Of a DNA stretch of 7,815 bases, positions 1 through 6,301 are shown in pieces (the stretch's first letter is position 1; every line of letters begins with the position of its first letter). Both the position numbers and the translations under genes were made by a program. The DNA is from CAZLPZ01 sp964561535 (GTDB taxonomy: Bacteria > Pseudomonadota > Alphaproteobacteria > Micavibrionales > Micavibrionaceae). Below the pieces are notes generated by a model. It was not told the DNA's origin. It worked only from the letters and a program-made list of their open reading frames with translations, and searched no databases. Where the stretch lies: positions 1 to 7,815 of the forward strand of contig CAZLPZ010000049.1 of NCBI GenBank assembly GCA_964561535.1, in the 5' to 3' direction.

Positions 1-96
1 ATGGCCATTCAGATAGAAATTCTTGAAGAAATTTATAGACAATCGGGTACATCCCCCGGTCGAACCACTGTTTTGATTATTCGCCTTATCGCCTGA
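1..96 (+). CDS. Possible 3' end of an upstream gene (very uncertain)
   Basis: One forward frame is open from the first base to a TGA at 94-96 (31 codons, beginning with an ATG at base 1). In many alphaproteobacteria the gene before a divergent polysaccharide deacetylase encodes an S41 carboxy-terminal peptidase, but these residues (MAIQIEILEEIY, ending LIIRLIA) do not resemble the end of that family as I know it. An open frame of this length is expected by chance fairly often, so this may be non-coding. No function is assigned. Confidence 0.15.
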   Translation: MAIQIEILEEIYRQSGTSPGRTTVLIIRLIA

Positions 97-157
97 TCAT
101 CTTACTTCGAATTCCCCTGATGATTTTTTAAAAGAATCACGTATCATCACCGACACG

Positions 158-1273
158 ATGTCGTATAAATTCCGTGTACATCTTTCGCTTGTTTTTTGTG
201 GGCTGGTTTTAATGACCTCTTTTGCCCTTGCTTTATCGTGGGGGTGGGCGCTTGCGTCTGTTGTACCCGATACGCGGAATGGGCACGAGGGGGCTTTGTT
301 ATCACGGATCGCACCTGAATTTACGCCGTCTGGACATCATTCGTTACCTGACCATGAACCAGGGTCGGACTCGCATTTATCAACCGAATCGGTTGATGCA
401 GCGCAAGCGAATTCATTGGTCTCTAATCCAAAAATAATCACAGATACCCAAGATGTGGTCGCCGGGATTATTCCCGCGTCATTTTCAACATCACAAGATT
501 CGCGCGCGATAGGGTTTCACGGGGTCGCCCGTATGGCGATTATCATTGATGATATGGGTCTTGCCTTACGAAATAGTGAAGCGATCGTTGATTTACAAGC
601 CGGGCTGACCTTATCGTACTTACCTTATGCAACTGATATTCAGGCACAAGTTGACGCCGCCCATGCGCGTGGTCATGAAATTATGCTGCACTTGCCGATG
701 GAGCCGATGAAATCGGATTTAAGTGCAGGGCCTCATGCTTTGGTCACAGGGCTAAGTGATGACGAATTTGACCGCCGCGTTCAGGAAAATTTAAATGCAT
801 TCACAGGATATGTGGGTATTAATAATCATATGGGATCGCGTTTGACATCAACGGCGCCGTTGATGGAGAGGGTTATTCAAGAAACATCGGCGCGCGACGT
901 TTTCTTTGTTGATTCGTGGACCAGCCCTCGGTCGGTTGCCTATCAGGTCGCGGCGTCTGCCGGAATTCCACGCGCGCGGCGTGATGTATTCCTTGATCAT
1001 GAAACGGGCGCAGCGCCGGTGTGGCAAGCGTTGCGTCAGGCGGAATATATTGCGCGGCGAAATGGTTCAGTCGTGGTTATTGGGCATCCGCGTGCGGACA
1101 CGATTGCTGTGTTGCGGGCGTGGTTGCCGATGGCACGGGCGCGCGGCATTCAAATTGTACCGATGTCGGAATTAGTTTATGACGGGACGGTGGCCGGGGA
1201 CCCGGTTTTGATCGCCGATGCCATCAGGCACCGGACCGCCCGGGCACCTGTCGGCCCGAAATATGAAAATTAA
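158..1273 (+). CDS. Divergent polysaccharide deacetylase family protein (YibQ/DUF610-like), membrane-anchored
   Basis: 371 residues. A hydrophobic segment at residues about 11-35 is a signal anchor or signal peptide, so the protein should act in the periplasm. Residues about 36-120 are a low-complexity linker. The catalytic-type domain covers about 125-345. It shows the family's motif series: IIIDDMG (128-134, with D131/D132), MLHLPMEP (176-183), GINNHMGS (220-227), FFVDSW (249-254), a DVFLDH segment (276-281) and VVVIGHPR (305-312). These match the Pfam 'divergent polysaccharide deacetylase' family, related to NodB-type deacetylases. The substrate is not established; a role in envelope glycan metabolism is inferred from the family. 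In alphaproteobacteria it often sits near envC/ctpA-type peptidoglycan genes, which would lie upstream of this window. No strong Shine-Dalgarno precedes the ATG, but the transmembrane segment just after it supports this start. The C-terminal 30 residues are outside the domain. Confidence 0.88.
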   Translation: MSYKFRVHLSLVFCGLVLMTSFALALSWGWALASVVPDTRNGHEGALLSRIAPEFTPSGHHSLPDHEPGSDSHLSTESVDAAQANSLVSNPKIITDTQDVVAGIIPASFSTSQDSRAIGFHGVARMAIIIDDMGLALRNSEAIVDLQAGLTLSYLPYATDIQAQVDAAHARGHEIMLHLPMEPMKSDLSAGPHALVTGLSDDEFDRRVQENLNAFTGYVGINNHMGSRLTSTAPLMERVIQETSARDVFFVDSWTSPRSVAYQVAASAGIPRARRDVFLDHETGAAPVWQALRQAEYIARRNGSVVVIGHPRADTIAVLRAWLPMARARGIQIVPMSELVYDGTVAGDPVLIADAIRHRTARAPVGPKYEN

Positions 1274-1457
1274 ATAGCATTTAGTACATAAATTATTCAG
1301 CCTCTTTTTTATATATTACGTAATAATATTATAATTTTTTGAATTCTTGTTATAAAATCTATTTTAAATCAATTGGTTATAATAAGATTATCTTGGACGT
1401 TCAATCACAGATTAATTTCTTTTTTTGCTCTCATTTGAATTTTTTATTATAAAATGT

Positions 1458-1486
1458 TTGACCTATGGAAAATAATATGTTACAAC
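1458..1486 (+). promoter_or_regulatory. Candidate sigma-70 promoter for the small ORF transcript
   Basis: A -35-like TTGACC (1458-1463) and a -10-like TACAAC (1481-1486) are separated by 17 bp, and a TGT just before the -10 gives an extended -10. Transcription would begin near 1493, upstream of the small membrane ORF at 1568 and the terminator at 1766-1804. The region before it (1274-1453) is very A+T-rich and would bend and melt easily, so chance promoter-like matches are common here. Prediction by eye only. Confidence 0.4.
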
Positions 1487-1567
1487 AATGCTGTCGATGC
1501 GATGAGTAAGGCGATTAAAAAAAGAGCATCGGTGGGTCACATAAAAAATAAGAGTGGGGAGAAAAAA

Positions 1568-1693
1568 ATGATGTGGGGATTGATGCTGATCTTTTTGGCA
1601 AGTGCGGTTTTGTTTATCGGTGGGGTGGTGATGTCGTTCCGTGCGACGGGCCAGTTGAAACGACACTTAACATTTGCTGGAATGATGTTTTAA
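1568..1693 (+). CDS. Small single-span membrane protein, 41 residues, unknown function
   Basis: The frame is open from 1454, but I place the start at the tandem ATG codons 1568/1571. A strong Shine-Dalgarno GGGGAG (1556-1561) lies 6 nt before the first of them, and the candidate promoter -35 (1458-1463) overlaps the earlier ATG at 1454. The ATG at 1502 has no visible ribosome site. The protein is one hydrophobic helix (residues about 3-23, LMLIFLASAVLFIGGVVM) followed by a short basic tail with R25, K31, R32 and H33, which predicts the tail on the cytoplasmic side. I recognise no family. It lies alone between the deacetylase and a pair of hairpins, in A+T-rich DNA unlike the neighbouring housekeeping genes. 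The good ribosome site, hydrophobic helix and downstream terminator make translation plausible, but a 41-codon frame could be fortuitous. Confidence 0.5.
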   Translation: MMWGLMLIFLASAVLFIGGVVMSFRATGQLKRHLTFAGMMF

Positions 1694-1741
1694 AACGCTC
1701 GCCTGGGCCCCTTTGATTTTTGGGTTTGGGTATGTTAAAGA

Positions 1742-1763
1742 GTTTCTCGCTTGGGGGAGAAAC
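1742..1763 (+). other. RNA hairpin upstream of terminator
   Basis: GTTTCTC (1742-1748) pairs perfectly with GAGAAAC (1757-1763) around an 8-nt G-rich loop (GCTTGGGG). It ends 2 nt before the terminator stem, so the transcript would end in two stacked hairpins. It has no U-run of its own and is therefore not a second terminator; it could stabilise the 3' end or be part of a small RNA structure. Confidence 0.5.
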
Positions 1764-1765
1764 AG

Positions 1766-1804
1766 CCGCTGGGACGACGTGGGGGTCGCCCAGCGGTTTT
1801 GTTT
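1766..1804 (+). terminator. Strong rho-independent terminator
   Basis: CCGCTGGG (1766-1773) and CGAC (1775-1778) pair with GTCG (1785-1788) and CCCAGCGG (1789-1796). This gives a 12-bp G+C-rich stem with one bulged A (1774) and a 6-nt loop, followed directly by TTTTGTTT (1797-1804). It closes the transcript that carries the 41-residue ORF and insulates the exported-protein gene that starts 50 nt downstream. Confidence 0.9.
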
Positions 1805-1828
1805 ATAAGATTGATGCTAAGTTACAAT
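1799..1828 (+). promoter_or_regulatory. Weak candidate promoter for the exported-protein gene
   Basis: TTGTTT (1799-1804, overlapping the terminator's T-run) and TACAAT (1823-1828) are 18 bp apart. The -10 is good (5/6) and the -35 matches only its TTG. Because a strong terminator lies immediately upstream, the gene at 1854 needs a promoter in this short gap, and this is the best pair visible there. Confidence 0.28.
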
Positions 1829-1853
1829 ATTTATTTTTGATGAGAGATTATCT

Positions 1854-2294
1854 ATGAAATCAGCTTGTTCTTTAGCTTTGAATATGATCGTTGTCGGATC
1901 TTTTATAGGAGGGAGTGGGGAGGTGCAATCTACCCCATCCTCCAGGGGAGAAGAAGCAGAGTCTTCACACTTGGGGATGAGTATTATCAGAGCGAATCTG
2001 AACGATCCTCAACGTTTAAAAGATGTTTTTGTAAAAGTCGTAAAGCCAAATACAGAAAATCTATGCGCTGTTGTTGCAGAAGTTGTCTTGGTCGCGGGTA
2101 CCGTTGATCGTTATCGTAATTTTTTATATCATATGGGTATAAGGGGTGATCTTAGGGAATTAAAGATGAGTGACCTTACGTCGTCTCAAAAAAGCGCTCT
2201 GGATGTATTGAGAGTTAATAATTTTTCAGAAGATGATTTTAAAGGGTTTAATTCAAATACAATTCTTGCCATTTGTACACCTCTTCTCAGTTAA
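1854..2294 (+). CDS. Predicted exported protein, 146 residues, unknown family
   Basis: The N-terminus (K2, then a hydrophobic stretch at about 5-20) looks like a Sec signal peptide, with cleavage somewhere around residues 19-26; no clean AxA site is visible. C5 is too early and lacks a lipobox, so this is not an obvious lipoprotein. Residues 26-40 are Ser/Glu-rich. The remainder is a compact mixed helical sequence with a hydrophobic segment at about 71-82 and two cysteines (C71, C141) that could pair after export. I recognise no domain. The start has a GAGAG ribosome site (1842-1846) 7 nt upstream. The gene is clearly A+T-richer than uvrB and rdgB, with codons such as AAA, AAT, TTT and AGA frequent, which suggests a different origin or weak selection. 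Its TAA stop (2292-2294) overlaps the opposite-strand stop of uvrB. Coding status is likely from length, signal peptide and ribosome site. Confidence 0.65.
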   Translation: MKSACSLALNMIVVGSFIGGSGEVQSTPSSRGEEAESSHLGMSIIRANLNDPQRLKDVFVKVVKPNTENLCAVVAEVVLVAGTVDRYRNFLYHMGIRGDLRELKMSDLTSSQKSALDVLRVNNFSEDDFKGFNSNTILAICTPLLS

Positions 2295-4390
2295 ACCCCC
2301 AACGCATCCGCCTCTAACCGTTTGATGTCGTCGCGTAACTGGGCCGCGGTTTCAAATTCCAAATTCTCGGCGGCTTTCACCATTTGGTCATGCAGTTTCG
2401 CGATATATTTTTTGAACGTCGCTTCGGTTAATTCAATACCATCCGCATCATAAATGCCAATGCCGCCCGCCGTGTGTACCGCGTTTTTCGGCTTGCCGCC
2501 GATTTTGGTATTCACGTGATCACCGCGTTCATAGACGCTGCTCATCACTTCGCGGATATTTTTCTTGATCGATGACGGGGTGATGCCGTGCGCGGTGTTA
2601 TATTCGACCTGTTTCGCGCGGCGGCGGTTGGTTTCCTCGATCGCCGCGTTGATTGATTTTGTCATGACGTCGGCGTATAAAACAGCGATGCCGTCCACGT
2701 TCCGCGCCGCGCGACCAATCGTTTGGATCAGGGACGTTTTGTTCCGCAAAAACCCTTCTTTGTCTGCGTCCAATATCGCCACCAACATACATTCGGGGAT
2801 GTCCAGTCCTTCGCGTAACAGGTTAATGCCAACCAGAATATCAAAGTTACCCAACCGCAAATCGCGCAGGATTTCAATGCGTTCTAACGTGTCGATATCG
2901 GAATGCAAATATTGCACGCGCAATCCGTTTTCGGATAAATATTCGGTGAGTGACTCGGCCATTTTTTTGGTGAGTGTGGTGACCAATGCCCGGCCGCCGA
3001 GGCCCACGACCCGTTGGCATTCCGCCATTAAATTATCAATCTGATTTTCGGTCGGTCGAATTTGAATGGGCGGGTCGATCAACCCCGTTGGGCGCACGAT
3101 TTGTTCTGCAAATACGCCGCCCGTCCGTTCCAACTCCCACGGGCCAGGGGTTGCCGACACAAACACGGTTTGTGGGCGAATCTGGTCCCATTCTTCGAAT
3201 TTTAACGGGCGATTATCCATACAGGATGGCAGGCGGAACCCATATTCAGACAACGTCGTCTTTCGGGACCGATCCCCGTGATACATGCCGTTTAATTTCG
3301 GGATCATGTTATGGGATTCATCCAAAATCCTCAACGCGCCGGGCGGTAAATATAAGATCAAGGTCGGCGGCGGCGATCCCGGCGCGCGGCCCGTTAAAAA
3401 CCGCGAATAATTCTCGATCCCTTGGCACATGCCAGTAGCAGCGAGCATTTCGAGGTCAAAGGTGCATCGTTCATTTAATCGTTGTGCTTCGACGAGTTTG
3501 TTGTTGGCGTACAGTTCTTCCAATCGTGTTTTCAGTTCAGCTTTAATCGCTGTAATCGCCTGGGCAATCGTGGGGCCCGGCGTGACATAATGTGAGTTCG
3601 CGTAAATCCGCACACCCTCAAGCGACGAAAATTTATGCCCCGTGAGCGGATCAAATTCGGTCATGGCATCGATTTCGTCTCCAAAGAACGAAAACCGCCA
3701 TGCGCGGTCTTCCATGTGCGCGGGGAACAGCTCGACCGTGTCGCCGCGGACACGAAACGCCCCGCGTTCAAACGCGATATCGTTGCGTGTGTATTGGAGT
3801 TCGGTTAGTTTCGCGATGAAATCTTGGCGGTCAATGCGCGCGCCCGTACTGACCCAAAACGTCATCGATTGATAATCTTCTTTTGATCCAATCCCGTAAA
3901 TACAGGATACGGACGCGACGATAATGACATCGCGCCGTTCAAATAAAGCGCGGGTGGCCGCGTGACGCATCCGGTCGATTTGTTCGTTGATCGTGGCTTC
4001 TTTTTCAATATAAGTGCCGGATTTTGGAACGAATGCCTCGGGTTGATAATAATCGTAATACGACACGAAATATTCAACAGCGTTGTCCGGGAAAAACGAT
4101 TTCATCTCGGAATAGAGTTGCGCGGCGAGTGTTTTATTTGGCGCGAGGATCAACGTAGGGCGGTTGGTTTGTTCAATCACATGCGCCATCGTGAATGTCT
4201 TACCCGATCCTGTGACGCCCAAGAGGACTTGATCGGTCAGACCTGCGTTTAATCCGTCGACCAATTGTTTGATGGCTGCTGGTTGATCCCCGGCGGGGGT
4301 ATAGTCAGAGACCAGTTTAAACGCCCCGCCGGTTTTTTCGGCGGTCGGATCAAAAAGGGCAGGTTGAGGTTCGAGAAGGGGGGTGGACAT
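2291..4390 (-). CDS. uvrB: UvrB, excinuclease ABC subunit B (helicase-like damage-verification subunit)
   Basis: 699 residues, close to the family (E. coli about 673), with an N-terminal extension of about 23 residues before the conserved FKLVSDYTPAGDQPAAI. UvrB receives damaged DNA from UvrA, verifies the lesion with its beta-hairpin and recruits UvrC for incision. Motifs seen in order: Walker A GVTGSGKT (58-65); beta-hairpin region about 107-130 with the aromatic YYDYYQPEAFVP (111-122); Walker B-type DESH (357-360); SATPG (412-416); TLTKKMAE (472-479); YLHSDIDTLERIEILRDLR (494-512); LVGINLLREGLDIPE (519-533); QTIGRAARN (556-564); and a C-terminal UVR domain (about 660-694) that contacts UvrC. 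Just after DESH the sequence reads NMIPKLNGMYHGD where the family usually has VTVPQIGGMYRGD, a local divergence that leaves the catalytic residues intact. The gene is divergent from rdgB and convergent with the exported-protein gene. No LexA-type GTTC-N7-GTTC site is visible upstream. Confidence 0.98.
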   Translation of the reverse strand: MSTPLLEPQPALFDPTAEKTGGAFKLVSDYTPAGDQPAAIKQLVDGLNAGLTDQVLLGVTGSGKTFTMAHVIEQTNRPTLILAPNKTLAAQLYSEMKSFFPDNAVEYFVSYYDYYQPEAFVPKSGTYIEKEATINEQIDRMRHAATRALFERRDVIIVASVSCIYGIGSKEDYQSMTFWVSTGARIDRQDFIAKLTELQYTRNDIAFERGAFRVRGDTVELFPAHMEDRAWRFSFFGDEIDAMTEFDPLTGHKFSSLEGVRIYANSHYVTPGPTIAQAITAIKAELKTRLEELYANNKLVEAQRLNERCTFDLEMLAATGMCQGIENYSRFLTGRAPGSPPPTLILYLPPGALRILDESHNMIPKLNGMYHGDRSRKTTLSEYGFRLPSCMDNRPLKFEEWDQIRPQTVFVSATPGPWELERTGGVFAEQIVRPTGLIDPPIQIRPTENQIDNLMAECQRVVGLGGRALVTTLTKKMAESLTEYLSENGLRVQYLHSDIDTLERIEILRDLRLGNFDILVGINLLREGLDIPECMLVAILDADKEGFLRNKTSLIQTIGRAARNVDGIAVLYADVMTKSINAAIEETNRRRAKQVEYNTAHGITPSSIKKNIREVMSSVYERGDHVNTKIGGKPKNAVHTAGGIGIYDADGIELTEATFKKYIAKLHDQMVKAAENLEFETAAQLRDDIKRLEADALGV

Positions 4391-4406
4391 GGGGTTTAAA
4401 TAGGGC

Positions 4407-4434
4407 TTTATAGGGGGGAAGTAAAGGATGATAA
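4407..4434 (-). promoter_or_regulatory. Candidate uvrB promoter, giving a very short leader
   Basis: On the minus strand, TTATCA (4434-4429) and TATAAA (4412-4407) are 16 bp apart, each close to the sigma-70 hexamers. Transcription would start near 4400, about 10 nt before the uvrB ATG. The stretch before the start codon (TTTAAACCCC) has no Shine-Dalgarno. An alternative pair, TTTACT/TATTTA with 17 bp, would put the start at the ATG itself. Either way uvrB appears to be translated from a minimal or absent leader. Confidence 0.33.
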
Positions 4435-4441
4435 CAGATAG

Positions 4442-4515
4442 TGTCGCCCTAGGCGTTGAGCCGGGGCCTCGTGAGGTGCATTCTTATCTGGATCCCGGCC
4501 TGCGCGGGGATGACA
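4442..4515. repeat. Dispersed palindromic repeat, copy 1 (TGTC...GACA, 74 bp)
   Basis: Begins TGTC and ends GACA. Its right part (GGATCCCGGCCTGCGCGG, then GGATGACA) matches the right arm of the copy at 6230-6301 (GGATTCCGGCCTTCGCCG, then GAATGACA), differing at only a few positions. The left part (GTCGCCCTAGGCGTTGAGCC) is a diverged counterpart of the left arm; GCCGGGGCC can pair imperfectly with the right side. It lies in the uvrB-rdgB divergent intergenic region, upstream of the rdgB ribosome site (AAGGA, 4527-4531). It may therefore lie in the rdgB 5' leader. It is small, has no coding capacity and resembles the REP/MITE-like elements common in proteobacterial intergenic regions. Confidence 0.65.
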
Positions 4516-4540
4516 ACATCATGATAAAAGGATCTTCAAC

Positions 4541-5131
4541 ATGCCCCGGAAATTCATTGGTGATACGTTGGTTTTGGCCACCCATAACAAAGGAAAAGTC
4601 GCCGAACTGCGCGATATGCTCGCGGGGCGGGTGTCCCATATTTTAACGGCCGCCGAACTGGGGCTGCCGGAACCCCCAGAAACCGGCACGACGTTTACCG
4701 AAAACGCGATGATCAAGGCATTGGCCGCCGCGCGGTTGTGTAAATTTCCGGTGCTCGCCGATGATTCTGGCTTGTCTATCGCGGCATTAAACGGTGCGCC
4801 GGGGGTATATTCCGCCGATTGGGCTGGGCATCCGCGCAATTTCCGCGCGGCCATGCACCGGGTCTTGGCCGAGATGCGGGGGGCAGGGGACCGATCAGCC
4901 GATTTACAAACCGTGATGATCCTTGCCTGGCCGGACGGGCACACGGAAATCACCGAAGGCCGGGTTGATGGGGTGATTACCCCAACAATGCGCGGATCTG
5001 GTTTTGGATATGACCCGATTTTTAGGCCCGTGGGCCACGCCAAAACATTTGGCGAGATGGGTCGGGCGCAAAAAGGGACCATGTCCCATCGCGCCCGGGC
5101 ATTGACCGCGATGATGGATCGGTGTTTTTAA
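4541..5131 (+). CDS. rdgB: RdgB/HAM1 family XTP/dITP pyrophosphatase
   Basis: 196 residues, the normal size for the family. The enzyme hydrolyses non-canonical purine nucleotides (dITP, ITP, XTP) to the monophosphate plus pyrophosphate in the cytoplasm, keeping deaminated purines out of DNA and RNA. Conserved motifs: ATHNKGK (13-19, phosphate/nucleotide binding), ETGTTFTENA (47-56), LADDSGL (72-78, acidic metal-binding and catalytic site), GAPGVYSA (85-92), GSGFGYDPIF (152-161, base recognition), KTFGEM (168-173), K178 and SHRARA (182-187). Ribosome site AAGGA (4527-4531) supports the start. hemW begins 1 nt after its stop, so the two are almost certainly one operon with translational coupling. 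In several alphaproteobacteria rph, rdgB and hemW are neighbours; here no rph precedes it and uvrB faces the other way. Confidence 0.97.
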   Translation: MPRKFIGDTLVLATHNKGKVAELRDMLAGRVSHILTAAELGLPEPPETGTTFTENAMIKALAAARLCKFPVLADDSGLSIAALNGAPGVYSADWAGHPRNFRAAMHRVLAEMRGAGDRSADLQTVMILAWPDGHTEITEGRVDGVITPTMRGSGFGYDPIFRPVGHAKTFGEMGRAQKGTMSHRARALTAMMDRCF

Positions 5132-5132
5132 G

Positions 5133-6224
5133 ATGGGGGAGGGATTAGCTGTCTATATCCACTGGCCGTATTGTATTCAAAAATGTCCGTATTGCGATTT
5201 TAATTCGCATGTGGCGCGGGCGGCTGTTGACCCCGATGATTGGGCGCGAGCGTATATTCAGGAACTTGAATTTTACCGTTATTTGACGGGACCGCGTACC
5301 GTGACGTCGATTTTCTTCGGGGGGGGCACGCCGTCATTGATGGATCCTAAAATTACGGGCCGCGTCATACAAAAAATCAATGATTTATGGGGGTTATCCG
5401 GGGATATTGAAATGACGCTCGAGGCCAACCCTAATTCGGTCGATGTTGAGAAATTTAAGTCATTTAAATTGAATGGAATCAATCGAGTATCTATTGGACT
5501 TCAATCATTAAATGATGCGCAATTGAAATTCTTGGGCCGGGCGCACAATGCCGCGGAAGGGATGCGGGCCATTGATATCGCCCGGTCGGTGTTTAACCGA
5601 TATTCATTTGACTTAATATACGCACGGCCCAAACAAACCTTGGCCGAATGGGAAGCGGAACTGGCGGCGGCGATCCCACTGGCGAACGGTCATATGTCAC
5701 TCTATCAATTGACCATTGAACCCCAAACGCCGTTTTTTACCGCCCATGCGCGGGGCGAATTTGCCGTGCCGGGCGAAGACTTGGCCGCGGATATGTATAA
5801 TATTACCGATCAAATGATGGCGATGGCCGGCATGCCGGCCTATGAAATTTCAAATTATGCAACGCCGGGCCAAGAAAGCCGTCATAATTTAACGTATTGG
5901 ACGTATGGGGATTATATCGGTGTTGGGCCGGGGGCGCACGGGCGATTGACCCTGAACGGCGTTAAATACGCAACCCGGGCTCATCGTGCACCCGAAATTT
6001 GGATGCGCCAGGTACATGATCGAGGTTACGGCGCGCACCCATTTACGGTGGTGCCGTTGGATGATCGTGGCGTTGAGGCGGTGATGATGGGGCTGCGCTT
6101 GACCGCAGGCCTGGACCTTGCCATCATTGAACGCGAAACCGGCCGTCCGTGGGCGGATTTGATCGATCCGGGCCGCATTGCCGATTTGGTCAAGAATGGA
6201 GATTTGGTTTTAAGGAATCTATGA
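5133..6224 (+). CDS. hemW: HemW, radical SAM heme chaperone (HemN-like protein), probably shortened at the C-terminus
   Basis: 363 residues. Radical-SAM cluster motif CxxxCxxC at C14, C18, C21 within WPYCIQKCPYCDFNSH; the CDFNSH continuation is typical of HemW rather than true coproporphyrinogen dehydrogenase HemN. Further motifs: FFGGGTPS (61-68), the SAM-binding glycine motif; LEANPNS (96-102); INRVSIGLQSL (116-126); YEISNYA (237-243); SRHNLTYW (249-256); and GVGPGAHGR (263-271). HemW proteins bind heme and deliver it to membrane respiratory enzymes; this is known for the family, not shown here. The winged-helix-like end normally continues about 15-20 residues past the point corresponding to LVKNGD, with an LTPxGR-type motif. 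Here it stops at LVLRNL, 5 nt before a palindromic repeat, so the tail was probably lost or replaced. Residues about 103-133 are encoded by a patch visibly richer in A+T than the rest. Confidence 0.95.
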   Translation: MGEGLAVYIHWPYCIQKCPYCDFNSHVARAAVDPDDWARAYIQELEFYRYLTGPRTVTSIFFGGGTPSLMDPKITGRVIQKINDLWGLSGDIEMTLEANPNSVDVEKFKSFKLNGINRVSIGLQSLNDAQLKFLGRAHNAAEGMRAIDIARSVFNRYSFDLIYARPKQTLAEWEAELAAAIPLANGHMSLYQLTIEPQTPFFTAHARGEFAVPGEDLAADMYNITDQMMAMAGMPAYEISNYATPGQESRHNLTYWTYGDYIGVGPGAHGRLTLNGVKYATRAHRAPEIWMRQVHDRGYGAHPFTVVPLDDRGVEAVMMGLRLTAGLDLAIIERETGRPWADLIDPGRIADLVKNGDLVLRNL

Positions 6225-6229
6225 ATATG

Positions 6230-6301
6230 TGTCATTCCGGCGAAGGCCCGAATTTCGTGCAGTATATTCCTTCTTGGATTCCGGCCTTCGCCGGAATGAC
6301 A
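6230..6301. repeat. Dispersed palindromic repeat, copy 2 (TGTC...GACA, 72 bp)
   Basis: A nearly perfect inverted repeat: the arm at 6229-6253 (GTGTCATTCCGGCGAAGGCC, then CGAAT) is the reverse complement of 6278-6302 with a single mismatch (C6249) over 25 nt, around a 24-nt loop. It starts 5 nt after the hemW stop and ends 15 nt before the tRNA promoter. Its right arm matches copy 1 at 4442-4515. As RNA it would fold into a very stable hairpin that could protect or partly terminate the rdgB-hemW transcript, though no U-run follows it directly. Confidence 0.88.

Noticed and set aside
1315..1324. Perfect 10-bp palindrome ATTACGTAAT as an operator
   Set aside because: It lies in very A+T-rich DNA where short palindromes are frequent, has no second copy, and is more than 150 bp from any start codon.
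1348..1383. TATAAT at 1378-1383 as a promoter
   Set aside because: The hexamer is perfect, but the nearest -35-like TTGTTA is 24 bp away; no -35 exists at 16-18 bp.
1454..1567. N-terminal extension of the small membrane ORF (start at 1454 or 1502)
   Set aside because: The 1454 ATG lies within the candidate promoter and neither start has a ribosome site, whereas the one at 1556-1561 fits the ATG pair at 1568/1571.
2565..4252. Long forward-strand open frames (150-160 codons) opposite uvrB
   Set aside because: They lie entirely antisense to a certain gene, their residue composition (Ser/Arg-rich) is that of a mirrored reading frame, and they have no ribosome sites or domains.
4519..5082. 187-codon minus-strand frame opposite rdgB
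   Set aside because: rdgB carries every family motif on the plus strand; the antisense frame is Ser/Pro-rich with no recognisable feature.
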